Assembly (NCBI GenBank): GCA_004294385.1
Contig: REAP01000079.1
Coordinates: forward strand, 1-42,157
Reading direction: 5' to 3'
Origin: Oscillatoriales cyanobacterium
Lineage (GTDB): Bacteria; Cyanobacteriota; Cyanobacteriia; Cyanobacteriales; Microcoleaceae
Length of the DNA: 42,157 nucleotides
The notes below the pieces were generated by a model. The model had not been told where the DNA came from. It saw only the letters and a list, made by a program, of their open reading frames with translations, and searched no databases. The stretch's first letter is position 1; every line of letters begins with the position of its first letter. This document shows, in pieces, positions 34,548 through 41,949 of the stretch. A program made the position numbers and the translations under genes.

Positions 34548-36317
34548 CTAACGACATCGTTGCAGATAAAATTGAGCAACTTGATCTCCCGGATTTTGCG
34601 CTATACAATCTGTAAAAAGTACCGCGGCATCATTAAAAGCATCCGCATTGTACAAAGACACAGCCTCAGCAAATACTTGCAGCGTTGCTAACTTACCTGC
34701 TTTAACTTCCGGCAAATCCGCATCAAAAACTTCATAAACAGTCACCATTTCTAATTTCCCTTTTACCTGAACTTGATCGATGACGCGAATGGCATAATCA
34801 GCAGGATTGCTCAAATGCTCAAAAGTATGCTGAGTAATTAATAGCGATACCCCATACTTTTTTGTCAAACTTTCAATTCGAGAAGCTAAATTAACCGTAT
34901 CACTAATCACAGTACCGTCCATCCTGCTAGGTCCACCAACTATACCCAGCATCAAAGAACCAGTATTAATTCCTACTCCAATTTTAATCGGTATATAATC
35001 AACAGAAGCGCGATGTTGATTGTATTCAACTAAAGTGTGCAGCATGGCAATTCCCGCACGAACAGCATCATCGGCACTTTCGCTAAATAGTGCCATAATT
35101 GCATCGCCAATATATTTATCAATAAACCCCTGATTTGCAACAATCAACGGTTCCATATGACTCAGATAAGAGTTGATGAATTTAAAATTTTCTGCCGGTG
35201 TCATCTGTTCTGAAAGAGTGGTGAAGTCGCGGATGTCAGAAAATAAAACAGACATTTCTAACTCCACTGCTTCTCCTAATTTGACATTAACAATGCTTTC
35301 GCATCCCAAAAAACTTAAAAACTGATTGGGTACAAAACGACTTGTCGCCTGAGCGATTTCTAATTCTGCACACAGTGCAATTTCCAAATTGCAGTTGACT
35401 TCAAAGAGTTCCTCAATGAATTTTTGTCGTTCGGCTTCAGCTTGTTTGCGTTCTGTGATATCTTGAAGAGTGTTGATAGCATAGACAATTTTTCCGTCTT
35501 GATCATAAATTGGGGTAGCCTGAATTTCTAGAGGAATAATCTGGTCGCCGTGTCGGACTTCTAAATCATCAACTACTGAAGTTTCGCCGCTCAATGCCCG
35601 AATGATTGGCAGGTTTTCGACAGGGCAGTTTTGAAGAGTGCCTGCTTGATAAAGTTGATAAATCTCTGATAATTGTTCAGCAGGGATATCGGACCCGACT
35701 CCTTTACCAAATATCTCTTTTGCTTTCCGATTGATATAGTAAACTTTGCCATCAGCATCGAGTACACCGACACCCATTGGCATTGCTTCCAAAAACTGTG
35801 TCAAGCGATTTTCGTTTTCGTGTAGTTTCGTAATCAGTGCGGCTTGGTCGCTGTTTAATGTTGCCAACTCCTGATTCATGCGCTGGAGTTGGGCATTTTG
35901 TTCGGTAAGTTGTTGATCTTGAAAATAGCTATTTATGGCTTGTTTAACCGTCAACTTTAAATCTTCAGCTTGCCAAGGTTTAGTGATATAACGGTATAAT
36001 TTTGCAGAATTTATAGCATTTGCGATCGCCTCTACATTCGCTTGTCCTGTTAGCATAATTTTGATTGTTTTGGGGGAAATTATATGAACCTGTTTTAATA
36101 GCTCATCTCCCTTCATGCCAGGCATAATATGGTCGGAAATAATTAGAATAACTTTATCCTTATCCTCTAGCAATTCTTCTATTAACTCTAATGCTTCCTC
36201 TCCATTCTCCGCAATTTCAATTATATAATCATTGCCGACAGCCTCTTTCAGTTCTGCTTTGAGACCACGGACTATCATTTTTTCGTCATCGACACAAATG
36301 ATTGCTTTTCGGTTCAT
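34548..36317 (-). CDS. REC-PAS-class III adenylate cyclase
   Basis: 589 residues. REC ~1-125 (D10/D11, acceptor D62 in IISDHIMPG, K in ITKPW), coiled coil, PAS ~170-295 (ending TLQDITERKQAE), then a class III cyclase domain ~350-530. Metal aspartates are D361 (FSDIRDF) and D405 (YIGDAIMALF). The adenine-specifying pair is K401 (DKYIGD) and D473 (ISDTVNLASR). N476 and R480 stabilise the transition state. All are consistent with cAMP synthesis controlled by phosphorylation of the receiver. The ATG overlaps the stop of the chimeric remnant (ATGA). The REC and PAS regions are paralogous to those of 25759-27666. STRR sequence abuts the stop. Confidence 0.94.
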   Translation of the reverse strand: MNRKAIICVDDEKMIVRGLKAELKEAVGNDYIIEIAENGEEALELIEELLEDKDKVILIISDHIMPGMKGDELLKQVHIISPKTIKIMLTGQANVEAIANAINSAKLYRYITKPWQAEDLKLTVKQAINSYFQDQQLTEQNAQLQRMNQELATLNSDQAALITKLHENENRLTQFLEAMPMGVGVLDADGKVYYINRKAKEIFGKGVGSDIPAEQLSEIYQLYQAGTLQNCPVENLPIIRALSGETSVVDDLEVRHGDQIIPLEIQATPIYDQDGKIVYAINTLQDITERKQAEAERQKFIEELFEVNCNLEIALCAELEIAQATSRFVPNQFLSFLGCESIVNVKLGEAVELEMSVLFSDIRDFTTLSEQMTPAENFKFINSYLSHMEPLIVANQGFIDKYIGDAIMALFSESADDAVRAGIAMLHTLVEYNQHRASVDYIPIKIGVGINTGSLMLGIVGGPSRMDGTVISDTVNLASRIESLTKKYGVSLLITQHTFEHLSNPADYAIRVIDQVQVKGKLEMVTVYEVFDADLPEVKAGKLATLQVFAEAVSLYNADAFNDAAVLFTDCIAQNPGDQVAQFYLQRCR

Positions 36318-36565
36318 AGTTGAGATAAACCAGATTTAATAGGTTCCCGCAAATCAGTTTCAGACCAAGGTTTAGAAAAGTATGCGTTATACTGATGTCG
36401 GAATTGAACCAATTCGGAGACGGTGGGGCATTTACTGTTGAAGATTTTGAGGACAACAGGTATGCGATTGAATTCTCGCAGCCCCTGATATACTGAGGTT
36501 CGAGGGCCTGTGTAGATTTGCTGAACTATCTGATAACCTGGAAAGGCGATCGGGGTATCCGTCAT
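36314..36565 (-). pseudogene. Chimeric remnant: Ser/Thr kinase N-terminus fused to receiver C-terminus
   Basis: 83 codons. Residues 1-59 align without gaps to residues 1-59 of the 1887-residue kinase (FPGYQIVQQIYTGPRTSVYQ against IPGYRLTEKIYNGSRTQVYR; SELVQFRHQY against SELVQFRNQY), including lysine 40. From ~61 the sequence switches to the last 23 residues of a receiver (FSKPWSETDLREPIKSGLSQL against LQKPWSEQELIACIQEGLGKL). The kinase lobe, ATPase, HK and most of the receiver are missing. The frame is intact and the stop overlaps the cyclase ATG by 4 nt, as in a genuine receiver-output pair. It is probably a deletion scar, perhaps kept as a leader that couples translation of the cyclase. Confidence 0.85.
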
Positions 36566-36573
36566 TTGTCTTC

Positions 36574-36602
36574 TTGCCTAGTTCTACTCCTTTAGATATT
36601 AT
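36574..36602 (+). promoter_or_regulatory. Probable sigma-70-type promoter of the glycosyltransferase gene
   Basis: TTGCCT (36574-36579), a 17-bp spacer, TATTAT (36597-36602); a start near 36609 gives a ~20-nt leader to the ATG at 36629. It lies in the 63-bp divergent gap with the chimeric remnant. Confidence 0.5.
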
Positions 36603-36628
36603 CTTATGCTACAAAGTGCGATCGCATT

Positions 36629-37699
36629 ATGTCCAATTCACTCTTAATTAATTTGTCCTTCTTAACTCCCGAACCGACGGGAATTGGGACTTATGCAGCA
36701 AATCTTTTTCCGCAGATTCAGAAGTTAGAACCAACATTACTTACTTCCCAGCAACTTGATGATTATAGTTGCTATCAAATTCCCGGAAATCTCACATCAG
36801 ATTTCGGAAGCAAAGGACAAATTAATAGGATTTTGTGGACTCAATTTAATTTGCCTAAAATTTATCAAAAATTGCAGTCAAGCCTGATCTTTTCTCCAAT
36901 TCCCGAAGCGCCTTTGTATTCTGGCTGCCGATATATAGTCACAGTTCATGATTTAATTCCTTTGCGATTTCCCGGACGATTTTCTCGTTTGACAGCTTAT
37001 TTTCGCTACTACATACCGCAGGTTTTACGGCAAGCAGAACACATTATTTGCGATTCTCAAGCAACCGCTGAGGATGTTGCTAACTTTTTTCAAATTCCTG
37101 CTCAGAAAATGACTGTAATCCCCTTAGCTTGTGATAGGATTAATTTTAGATGTCTGGACTTGCCCGATCAAAACTATTTTCTTTATACAGGCAGACATGA
37201 TGCTTATAAGAACCTGGAAAGATTAATTATGGCATTTGCGAGTTTGCCCGATCGCACAAACTACGAACTTTGGCTAGCTGGGCCTCCCAATGCCTACACA
37301 CCGCTGTTGATAGCACAAGTTGCAGAATTAGGATTACAATCTTCAATCAAATTTTTGGGCTATGTTCCCTACGATCAATTACCTATACTAATGAATCAAG
37401 CGATCGCACTTGTTTTTCCCACACTTTGGGAAGGATTTGGCTTGCCAATCTTAGAAGCAATGGCTTGTGGCACTCCTGTGATTACTTCCAACCTGTCATC
37501 GATGCCAGAAGTGGCTGGAGATGCGGCATTATTGGTAAATCCTTACAGTGTTGGAGAAATCGCCGAAGCGATGCAAACAGTGGCTAGGGATTCAAAATTG
37601 CGATCGCAATTAAAGACTGCTAGTTTAGCTAGAGCCGATCAATTTAGTTGGAATAAAACCGGAGAAGCCACGGCCAAAATTTTACAACAATATTTATAG
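36629..37699 (+). CDS. Glycosyltransferase family 4 (GT-B fold)
   Basis: 356 residues. The N-terminal Rossmann domain has the donor-side GIGTYAANL glycine loop (18-26) and TVHDLIPLRFP (105-115). The C-terminal domain contains YTGRHDAYKNLERLI (186-200) and the retaining GT4 E-x7-E signature EGFGLPILE (E268, E276), followed by ACGTPVITSNLSSMPEVAGDAALLV. It is likely a nucleotide-sugar-dependent, mannosyltransferase-like enzyme acting on a surface polysaccharide or glycolipid; the substrate is undetermined. No membrane segment. Monocistronic behind a good promoter. Confidence 0.9.
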   Translation: MSNSLLINLSFLTPEPTGIGTYAANLFPQIQKLEPTLLTSQQLDDYSCYQIPGNLTSDFGSKGQINRILWTQFNLPKIYQKLQSSLIFSPIPEAPLYSGCRYIVTVHDLIPLRFPGRFSRLTAYFRYYIPQVLRQAEHIICDSQATAEDVANFFQIPAQKMTVIPLACDRINFRCLDLPDQNYFLYTGRHDAYKNLERLIMAFASLPDRTNYELWLAGPPNAYTPLLIAQVAELGLQSSIKFLGYVPYDQLPILMNQAIALVFPTLWEGFGLPILEAMACGTPVITSNLSSMPEVAGDAALLVNPYSVGEIAEAMQTVARDSKLRSQLKTASLARADQFSWNKTGEATAKILQQYL

Positions 37700-37787
37700 G
37701 TGCGGGTTTTACCAATAATAATTGCTGAAAACCGAGCATCTTCTAACGACAAGTTATAATCTACCTCTTTTTGGATTCAAACAGCTC

Positions 37788-37898
37788 ATGAACGATCTAT
37801 TCTTGATAACTTCCGATAATTGGCTAGATTGGATCACCGTGTTTAGTTATCTAGGCCTTACTGCTTTCATTGCATGGCGCATAGTGACAGCAAAGTAG
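37788..37898 (+). CDS. Probable 36-residue single-helix membrane protein
   Basis: ATG at 37788, TAG at 37896-37898. The product starts MNDLFLITSDNWLDWITVFS, followed by a hydrophobic helix (YLGLTAFIAW) and a short basic tail ending AK. The size and layout resemble the small single-helix subunits of cyanobacterial photosynthetic or respiratory complexes, but I do not recognise it as any named one. TATAAT at 37755-37760 lies about the right distance upstream for a ~20-nt leader. No good -35 and only a weak GGAT as ribosome site are visible. It occupies the only non-repeat part of the gap between the glycosyltransferase gene and the MITE. Confidence 0.5.
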   Translation: MNDLFLITSDNWLDWITVFSYLGLTAFIAWRIVTAK

Positions 37899-37909
37899 TG
37901 GCCGAAATT

Positions 37910-38144
37910 AGGAGACGGCAGTGCCCATTGGTGTCAACTTAAGCTGTCAGCCCGCCAAGCCCGTCTGTGGGCCCGCCCTGGCGCCAGGGAATGAATTCCC
38001 TGTCTAATAGCGAAAGTCCTCGATCGAGGACTAATGAGTTCTTGAGTCCTCTTGAGAGGACTTTAGCTTTGAGGCAGGGGTTTCAACCCCTGGCGGACTA
38101 TTGGTTATACGTTAAGTTGACACCAATGGGCACTGCCGTCTCCT
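37910..38144. mobile_element. 235-bp MITE with 33-bp perfect terminal inverted repeats
   Basis: Positions 37910-37942 are the exact reverse complement of 38112-38144 (core GGAGACGGCAGTGCCCATTG, then GTGTCAACTTAA). The interior contains four palindromes in order: CAGGGAATGAATTCCCTG (37985), AGTCCTCGATCGAGGACT (38015), AGTCCTCTTGAGAGGACT (38045) and CAGGGGTTTCAACCCCTG (38077). The whole element can fold into a multi-armed structure. There is no coding capacity and no clear target duplication. It is the best-preserved copy of a family also at 12617-13208, 13282-13426, 28093-28369 and (half) 20201-20310. Confidence 0.85.
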
Positions 38145-38146
38145 CT

Positions 38147-38175
38147 ATATCATTCCGGTGTTACCGGAATTGATA
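38147..38175. repeat. Inverted pair of the CCGGAATTGATAT border motif
   Basis: ATATCATTCCGGT and ACCGGAATTGATAT face each other around GTT. The motif matches the ends of the 34372-34510 element. It overlaps the 3' end of the cyclo-ligase-like gene, whose last residues (IESYQFR) and stop are encoded by it. Confidence 0.7.
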
Positions 38176-38949
38176 TGATTCAATCGCCGAGTTTTTCAAC
38201 TTTTGCAAAATAGGAATTTGTTCCAACTGTTCCGGCCGTATATTATCCCAATCTAACCCAATTGGACGCAGATAAGTTGTCTTAGTTTCAATTACTTCCT
38301 CCGCAGTCACAATCCAATTCAACGCCCAATCGTGAACCTGCATTGGTAAACGCCAATCTTCAACTATTTGCAAAGAATGCACTGTTGTCACAATTGGTGT
38401 ATCGATTTCTACTAACCCGAATTCTGTCAACATCGCCAATTCCAAATCTGCAAATCCTGCACCTTTCCCGGTTCTTCCCCCGTTGCGCCCAGCCGCTACA
38501 CAACCGACTATTACTAAATCAATCGGCTCCATTTCTGCAAAACTAACCAATTTGCCGCAAGTGAGTGCTTTGCGGGCGATCCTCTTCGAGGGCTTCGCTA
38601 ACGCACTTTCGGCGATAGATACATTTTGCCTTAGCAAATCCTCAGCAGTCAACTCCACAAAACAGCGAGCATCAGTCAAGCGCGGCACTGCCATATACAG
38701 GCGTTTTCCGTCTTGCAAAGCCCGCATCCGCACCGGGATTTGTGCCGAATCAGGATTGCATTTAATTGTTTTTGCCTGTTGCCAAATTGGTAAAGCTGCC
38801 AACTTTTCGGCCGCCAACTCAGCGCCGACAAAGTTGGGAATATGACCAAACGAATCGCCAACAGATGCGGCTTGTTGTTTCAGCAAAGACCAAATTTCCG
38901 TTCTCAATTTGTCTTTGTCGCGATGATATCCAATCCAATCAGTTTGCAT
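38161..38949 (-). CDS. 5-formyltetrahydrofolate cyclo-ligase-like protein (MTHFS fold)
   Basis: 262 residues. The N-terminal helix DKDKLRTEIWSLLKQ resembles the basic/aromatic start of the family. Residues ~58-90 (IPVRMRALQDGKRLYMAVPR) and the Gly-rich GRNGGRTGKGAGFADLELAML (155-174) match the family core, where typical enzymes read RLGYGGGYYDR. The variant loop is closer to MTHFS-domain-containing homologues than to the classical enzyme. Conversion of 5-formyl-THF to methenyl-THF with ATP is therefore possible but not assured. Residues ~116-129 (ALAKPSKRIARKAL) are encoded by a dispersed repeat (38571-38605), and the C-terminus by a repeat end. Transcribed alone; the 240-bp gap upstream holds repeats. 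Confidence 0.75.
   Translation of the reverse strand: MQTDWIGYHRDKDKLRTEIWSLLKQQAASVGDSFGHIPNFVGAELAAEKLAALPIWQQAKTIKCNPDSAQIPVRMRALQDGKRLYMAVPRLTDARCFVELTAEDLLRQNVSIAESALAKPSKRIARKALTCGKLVSFAEMEPIDLVIVGCVAAGRNGGRTGKGAGFADLELAMLTEFGLVEIDTPIVTTVHSLQIVEDWRLPMQVHDWALNWIVTAEEVIETKTTYLRPIGLDWDNIRPEQLEQIPILQKLKNSAIESYQFR
38571..38605 (-). repeat. In-frame GCGTTAGCGAAG-type repeat in the cyclo-ligase-like gene
   Basis: The coding strand reads TGCGTTAGCGAAGCC, a short CTCGAAGAG palindrome, then GATCGCCCGCA. This is a repeat type common in filamentous cyanobacterial genomes. It adds about 12 basic residues (AKPSKRIARKA) before the GRNGGRTGKG motif. Confidence 0.65.
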
Positions 38950-39116
38950 GGTGTAAGTAGAAGGAAGTTCGGCAGCGGATTATGTAACGGATGTAACGGA
39001 TGTCAGTCAGAAGGAATAATGCTTATATAGCAAGCTGTTTCGCCATTTGTATCTTACGTTTGATTAAGTTAATTTACTTATTATGGTACAATGTATCATA
39101 CAAAATTGTGCTTTTA

Positions 39117-39171
39117 TACCGCTTCGATTCTTCAGTCCGCGCAGGCGGACTTCGTTTGTATAGTAGCGGTT
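39117..39171. repeat. TACCGCT/AGCGGTT inverted repeat upstream of the AAA/WD40 gene
   Basis: TACCGCTTCG (39117) and TAGCGGTT (to 39171) are inverted, with an inner GTCCGCGCAGGCGGAC hairpin. It is similar in type to the TAGCGGTT pair at 7731-7797. A weak TACAAT box (39087-39092) lies just upstream, but no convincing -35 accompanies it. Confidence 0.55.
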
Positions 39172-39190
39172 TCAATAGCCGAATGAATTT

Positions 39191-41920
39191 ATGAATTTTA
39201 CCACAAAACCGAGTTACTATCAAGTTGGTGGGAGTCTCACAAATAATGCTCCCAATTATGTGAAGCGCCAAGCAGATGACGACTTTTATAACGGATTGAA
39301 AGCTGGGGAATTTTGTTATGTTTTAAATTCGCGGCAAATGGGGAAATCTAGTTTGCAGGTGCGGACAATTCAACGGCTGAGAAGTGATGGAATTGCTTGT
39401 GCTGCGATCGACATTTCGGAAATTGGCAACCGTGGCGTGACTCCCGAACAGTGGTATGCTGGTCTTCTCCGCATTCTCGAAAATAACTTTAATCTGTCAG
39501 ATGTGGTGAATGTGCGGACTTGGTGGCGCGATCGCAATTTTTTGGCCCCAGTGCAAAGATTGAGCGAATTTATCGAAACGGTATTGTTAGTCAATATTTC
39601 GAGTAATATTGTGATTTTCATTGATGAAATTGACAGCATTCTCGCTCTAGATTTTCCCGCAGATGATTTTTTGGCGCTAATTCGATCATGCTACAATAAA
39701 CGTGGCAACAATTCAGAATTCGATCGCCTAACTTGGGCTCTTTTAGGAGTAGCATCACCAACGGATTTGTGCCGCGATAAAAATGCTAATAGCAACACTC
39801 CTTTTAATATTGGTAAGGCGATAGAGTTAACTGGTTTTGACGAAACAGAAGCGCAACCGCTAGCAGCCGGGTTGGCAGAGATTACAGACAGTTCTCAGGA
39901 AGTTTTGCGAGAGGTTTTGTATTGGACTGGAGGACAACCTTTCTTGACTCAAAAGCTGTGCAAACTGCTGTTTGAAAATGCTGAATTAATTTCGCATTCA
40001 CCCCAGGGCGGGCACGGGGGCACCGCCCCTACATTCCGGGGGAAAGATCAAATCCTAAATCCCAAAGAGTGGGTTGAGAAGGTGGTGCGTTTGAAAATTG
40101 TGGATAATTGGGAATCTCAGGATGTGCCGGAACATTTGTCTACAATTCGCGATCGCATTTTCAAACAAAATCAACGCATTATCAGGAGATTAGGATTATA
40201 TCAACAGATTTTAGAGCAAGTTGAAATCATCCCCGATGGTAGCCCGGAACAAATGGAATTGCGATTGAGTGGGTTAATCGTTAAACACAGGGATAAATTA
40301 ACACTTTCTAATCCAATTTATCAAGCTGTATTTAACAAAAATTTAATCGAAGCAGAGTTGGAAAAATTATCGCCCTATTCAGAATCAATCAAAGCATGGC
40401 TGAATTCTGATTGTAAAGATGAATCCCAACTGTTACGAGGTAATGATTTACTTTCAGCGTTGAGTTGGGCTGCGAATAAAAGTTTGAGAAATCAAGATTT
40501 TCAATTTTTAACAGCTAGTCAAGAACTTATTTTAACTAACCAAAATCAATTGCTATATTTAGCTACAATAGAAACGAAAAAAGCTCAACTAGAAGCTGGC
40601 TATGCCAAACAAAAAGCTAAACAATGGATTGGTATCGGTTCTGCGGCACTGGCTGCATCTTTCGTTGGGGTGATCGGCTTTTCTACTCTGGCTTACCAGC
40701 GATTTAAGTTGGCACAATCTAGTATCGAAATTGAACAAACTGCTAGTGATGCTTTGCTTTTAGCGGTATCTCAGAAGACTGAAAATAGTCAAGCTTTGTC
40801 GGAGGCTTTATTGAAGGCGATCGCATCTGGTAACAATTTAAAAATTTTGGTAAAAAACAAACCACAATTAGAAAAATATCCGGCAACCATACCGCTGTTG
40901 GCATTACAAGTAATTCTTGATAAAATTAGCGAACAAGAGCATGGTAAAAAATCGTCTTTCTTAAAAGAAAAGATAACTTTACAAGCTCATGCTGGTGCTG
41001 TAACTAGCCTCAGTTTTAGCCCAGACAAACAATTTTTAGCAACTACAGGAATAGATGATCGAGTGCGGATTTGGAACTTGTCTGGGGTAAAAATTGCTGA
41101 ATGGAAAGCTTTACAAAAGTCAGTGAATATGGTAAGCTTTAGCCCTAATGGCAAGTTTTTAGCGACAGCAGGGAGAGACAGCACTGTTAAATTTTGGAAT
41201 TTATCAGGTAAAAGTATTGCAGATTTTCCAGCAATGCAAGGTTCAGTCAGCAGCATCAGTTTTAGCCCTAATGGAAATCTTTTGGCGGTGGCTGGTATCA
41301 ATAGTAGTGCGGCAATTTGGCAAGTTTCACAACTACCTAAAATAAACTCATCTCCTGTGCAACTGACCGGGCATAATGGTTTAATTAGAAGTGTCAATTT
41401 TAGTCAAAATGGTAATTTCTTGACTACTCTAGATGGCAAATCTACGGTGCGAATTTGGAGTTCATCTGGTCAGTTGATTGAAAAACTGCCGATTCAGGCG
41501 ATCGGCATTAGTTTCAGTCTGAATGAACAGCAACAGCGATTTGCTACAGTCACATTGAATGGCAAAATCGGACTGTGGAATTTGTCAACACAAAAATTGG
41601 TTAATGAGTTCCAAACTTTGCATTTGGATGCGAAATCGATTAGTTTTAGCCCGGATGGAGAACGGCTTGCTACAGTGGGAATTGATAAGACTGTGCGGTT
41701 ATGGAATTTGGCTGGGCGACAGGTTGCTCAATTTGAGTTTGCAGAGAATGTGGTTAGTGTCAGTTGGAGTCGAGATGGCAGCCAAATTGCTGTGGCTGGA
41801 AGTAATGGAACTGTCTGGTTGAGGCAAGTTGAGGGTTTAGAAGAGTTGCTGAAGCAAAGCTGCAACTTTTTTGCTAGTCAGCCGGAGTATTTGACAAGAG
41901 TCTCTACTCTTTGTAAGTAG
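39191..41920 (+). CDS. AAA-like (AAA_35) domain protein with transmembrane helix and C-terminal WD40 repeats
   Basis: 909 residues. The N-terminal STAND-like NTPase domain has the P-loop NSRQMGKSSL (46-55), in which the lysine and serine are kept but the upstream glycine is Asn/Ser-rich, and Walker B IVIFIDEID (140-148). A GGQPFLTQKLC segment (~258-268) is typical of this family. A winged-helix-like region follows to ~440. One membrane helix (~478-502) is followed by about seven WD40 blades (~595-885, with repeated SFSPDGxxLAT and VRIWNLSG) that should form a protein-binding propeller. The topology suggests an ATPase and a propeller on opposite membrane sides or a membrane-tethered scaffold; the partner is unknown. 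A 27-bp repeat adds GGHGGTAPT at 273-281. Confidence 0.88.
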   Translation: MNFTTKPSYYQVGGSLTNNAPNYVKRQADDDFYNGLKAGEFCYVLNSRQMGKSSLQVRTIQRLRSDGIACAAIDISEIGNRGVTPEQWYAGLLRILENNFNLSDVVNVRTWWRDRNFLAPVQRLSEFIETVLLVNISSNIVIFIDEIDSILALDFPADDFLALIRSCYNKRGNNSEFDRLTWALLGVASPTDLCRDKNANSNTPFNIGKAIELTGFDETEAQPLAAGLAEITDSSQEVLREVLYWTGGQPFLTQKLCKLLFENAELISHSPQGGHGGTAPTFRGKDQILNPKEWVEKVVRLKIVDNWESQDVPEHLSTIRDRIFKQNQRIIRRLGLYQQILEQVEIIPDGSPEQMELRLSGLIVKHRDKLTLSNPIYQAVFNKNLIEAELEKLSPYSESIKAWLNSDCKDESQLLRGNDLLSALSWAANKSLRNQDFQFLTASQELILTNQNQLLYLATIETKKAQLEAGYAKQKAKQWIGIGSAALAASFVGVIGFSTLAYQRFKLAQSSIEIEQTASDALLLAVSQKTENSQALSEALLKAIASGNNLKILVKNKPQLEKYPATIPLLALQVILDKISEQEHGKKSSFLKEKITLQAHAGAVTSLSFSPDKQFLATTGIDDRVRIWNLSGVKIAEWKALQKSVNMVSFSPNGKFLATAGRDSTVKFWNLSGKSIADFPAMQGSVSSISFSPNGNLLAVAGINSSAAIWQVSQLPKINSSPVQLTGHNGLIRSVNFSQNGNFLTTLDGKSTVRIWSSSGQLIEKLPIQAIGISFSLNEQQQRFATVTLNGKIGLWNLSTQKLVNEFQTLHLDAKSISFSPDGERLATVGIDKTVRLWNLAGRQVAQFEFAENVVSVSWSRDGSQIAVAGSNGTVWLRQVEGLEELLKQSCNFFASQPEYLTRVSTLCK
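40006..40032 (+). repeat. 27-bp in-frame repeat inside the AAA/WD40 gene
   Basis: Identical over 27 bp to the coding strand of 31737-31763 in the giant kinase and read in the same frame, giving GGHGGTAPT (residues 273-281). It follows the NTPase domain, where homologues would be expected to have a variable loop. Confidence 0.9.
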
Positions 41921-41949
41921 TTATAGCAGTCGCTAAGGTTATACGGTCA

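Noticed and set aside
37967..38173. A 68-codon frame over the MITE at 37910-38144
   Set aside because: It reads through the palindromes of the mobile element.
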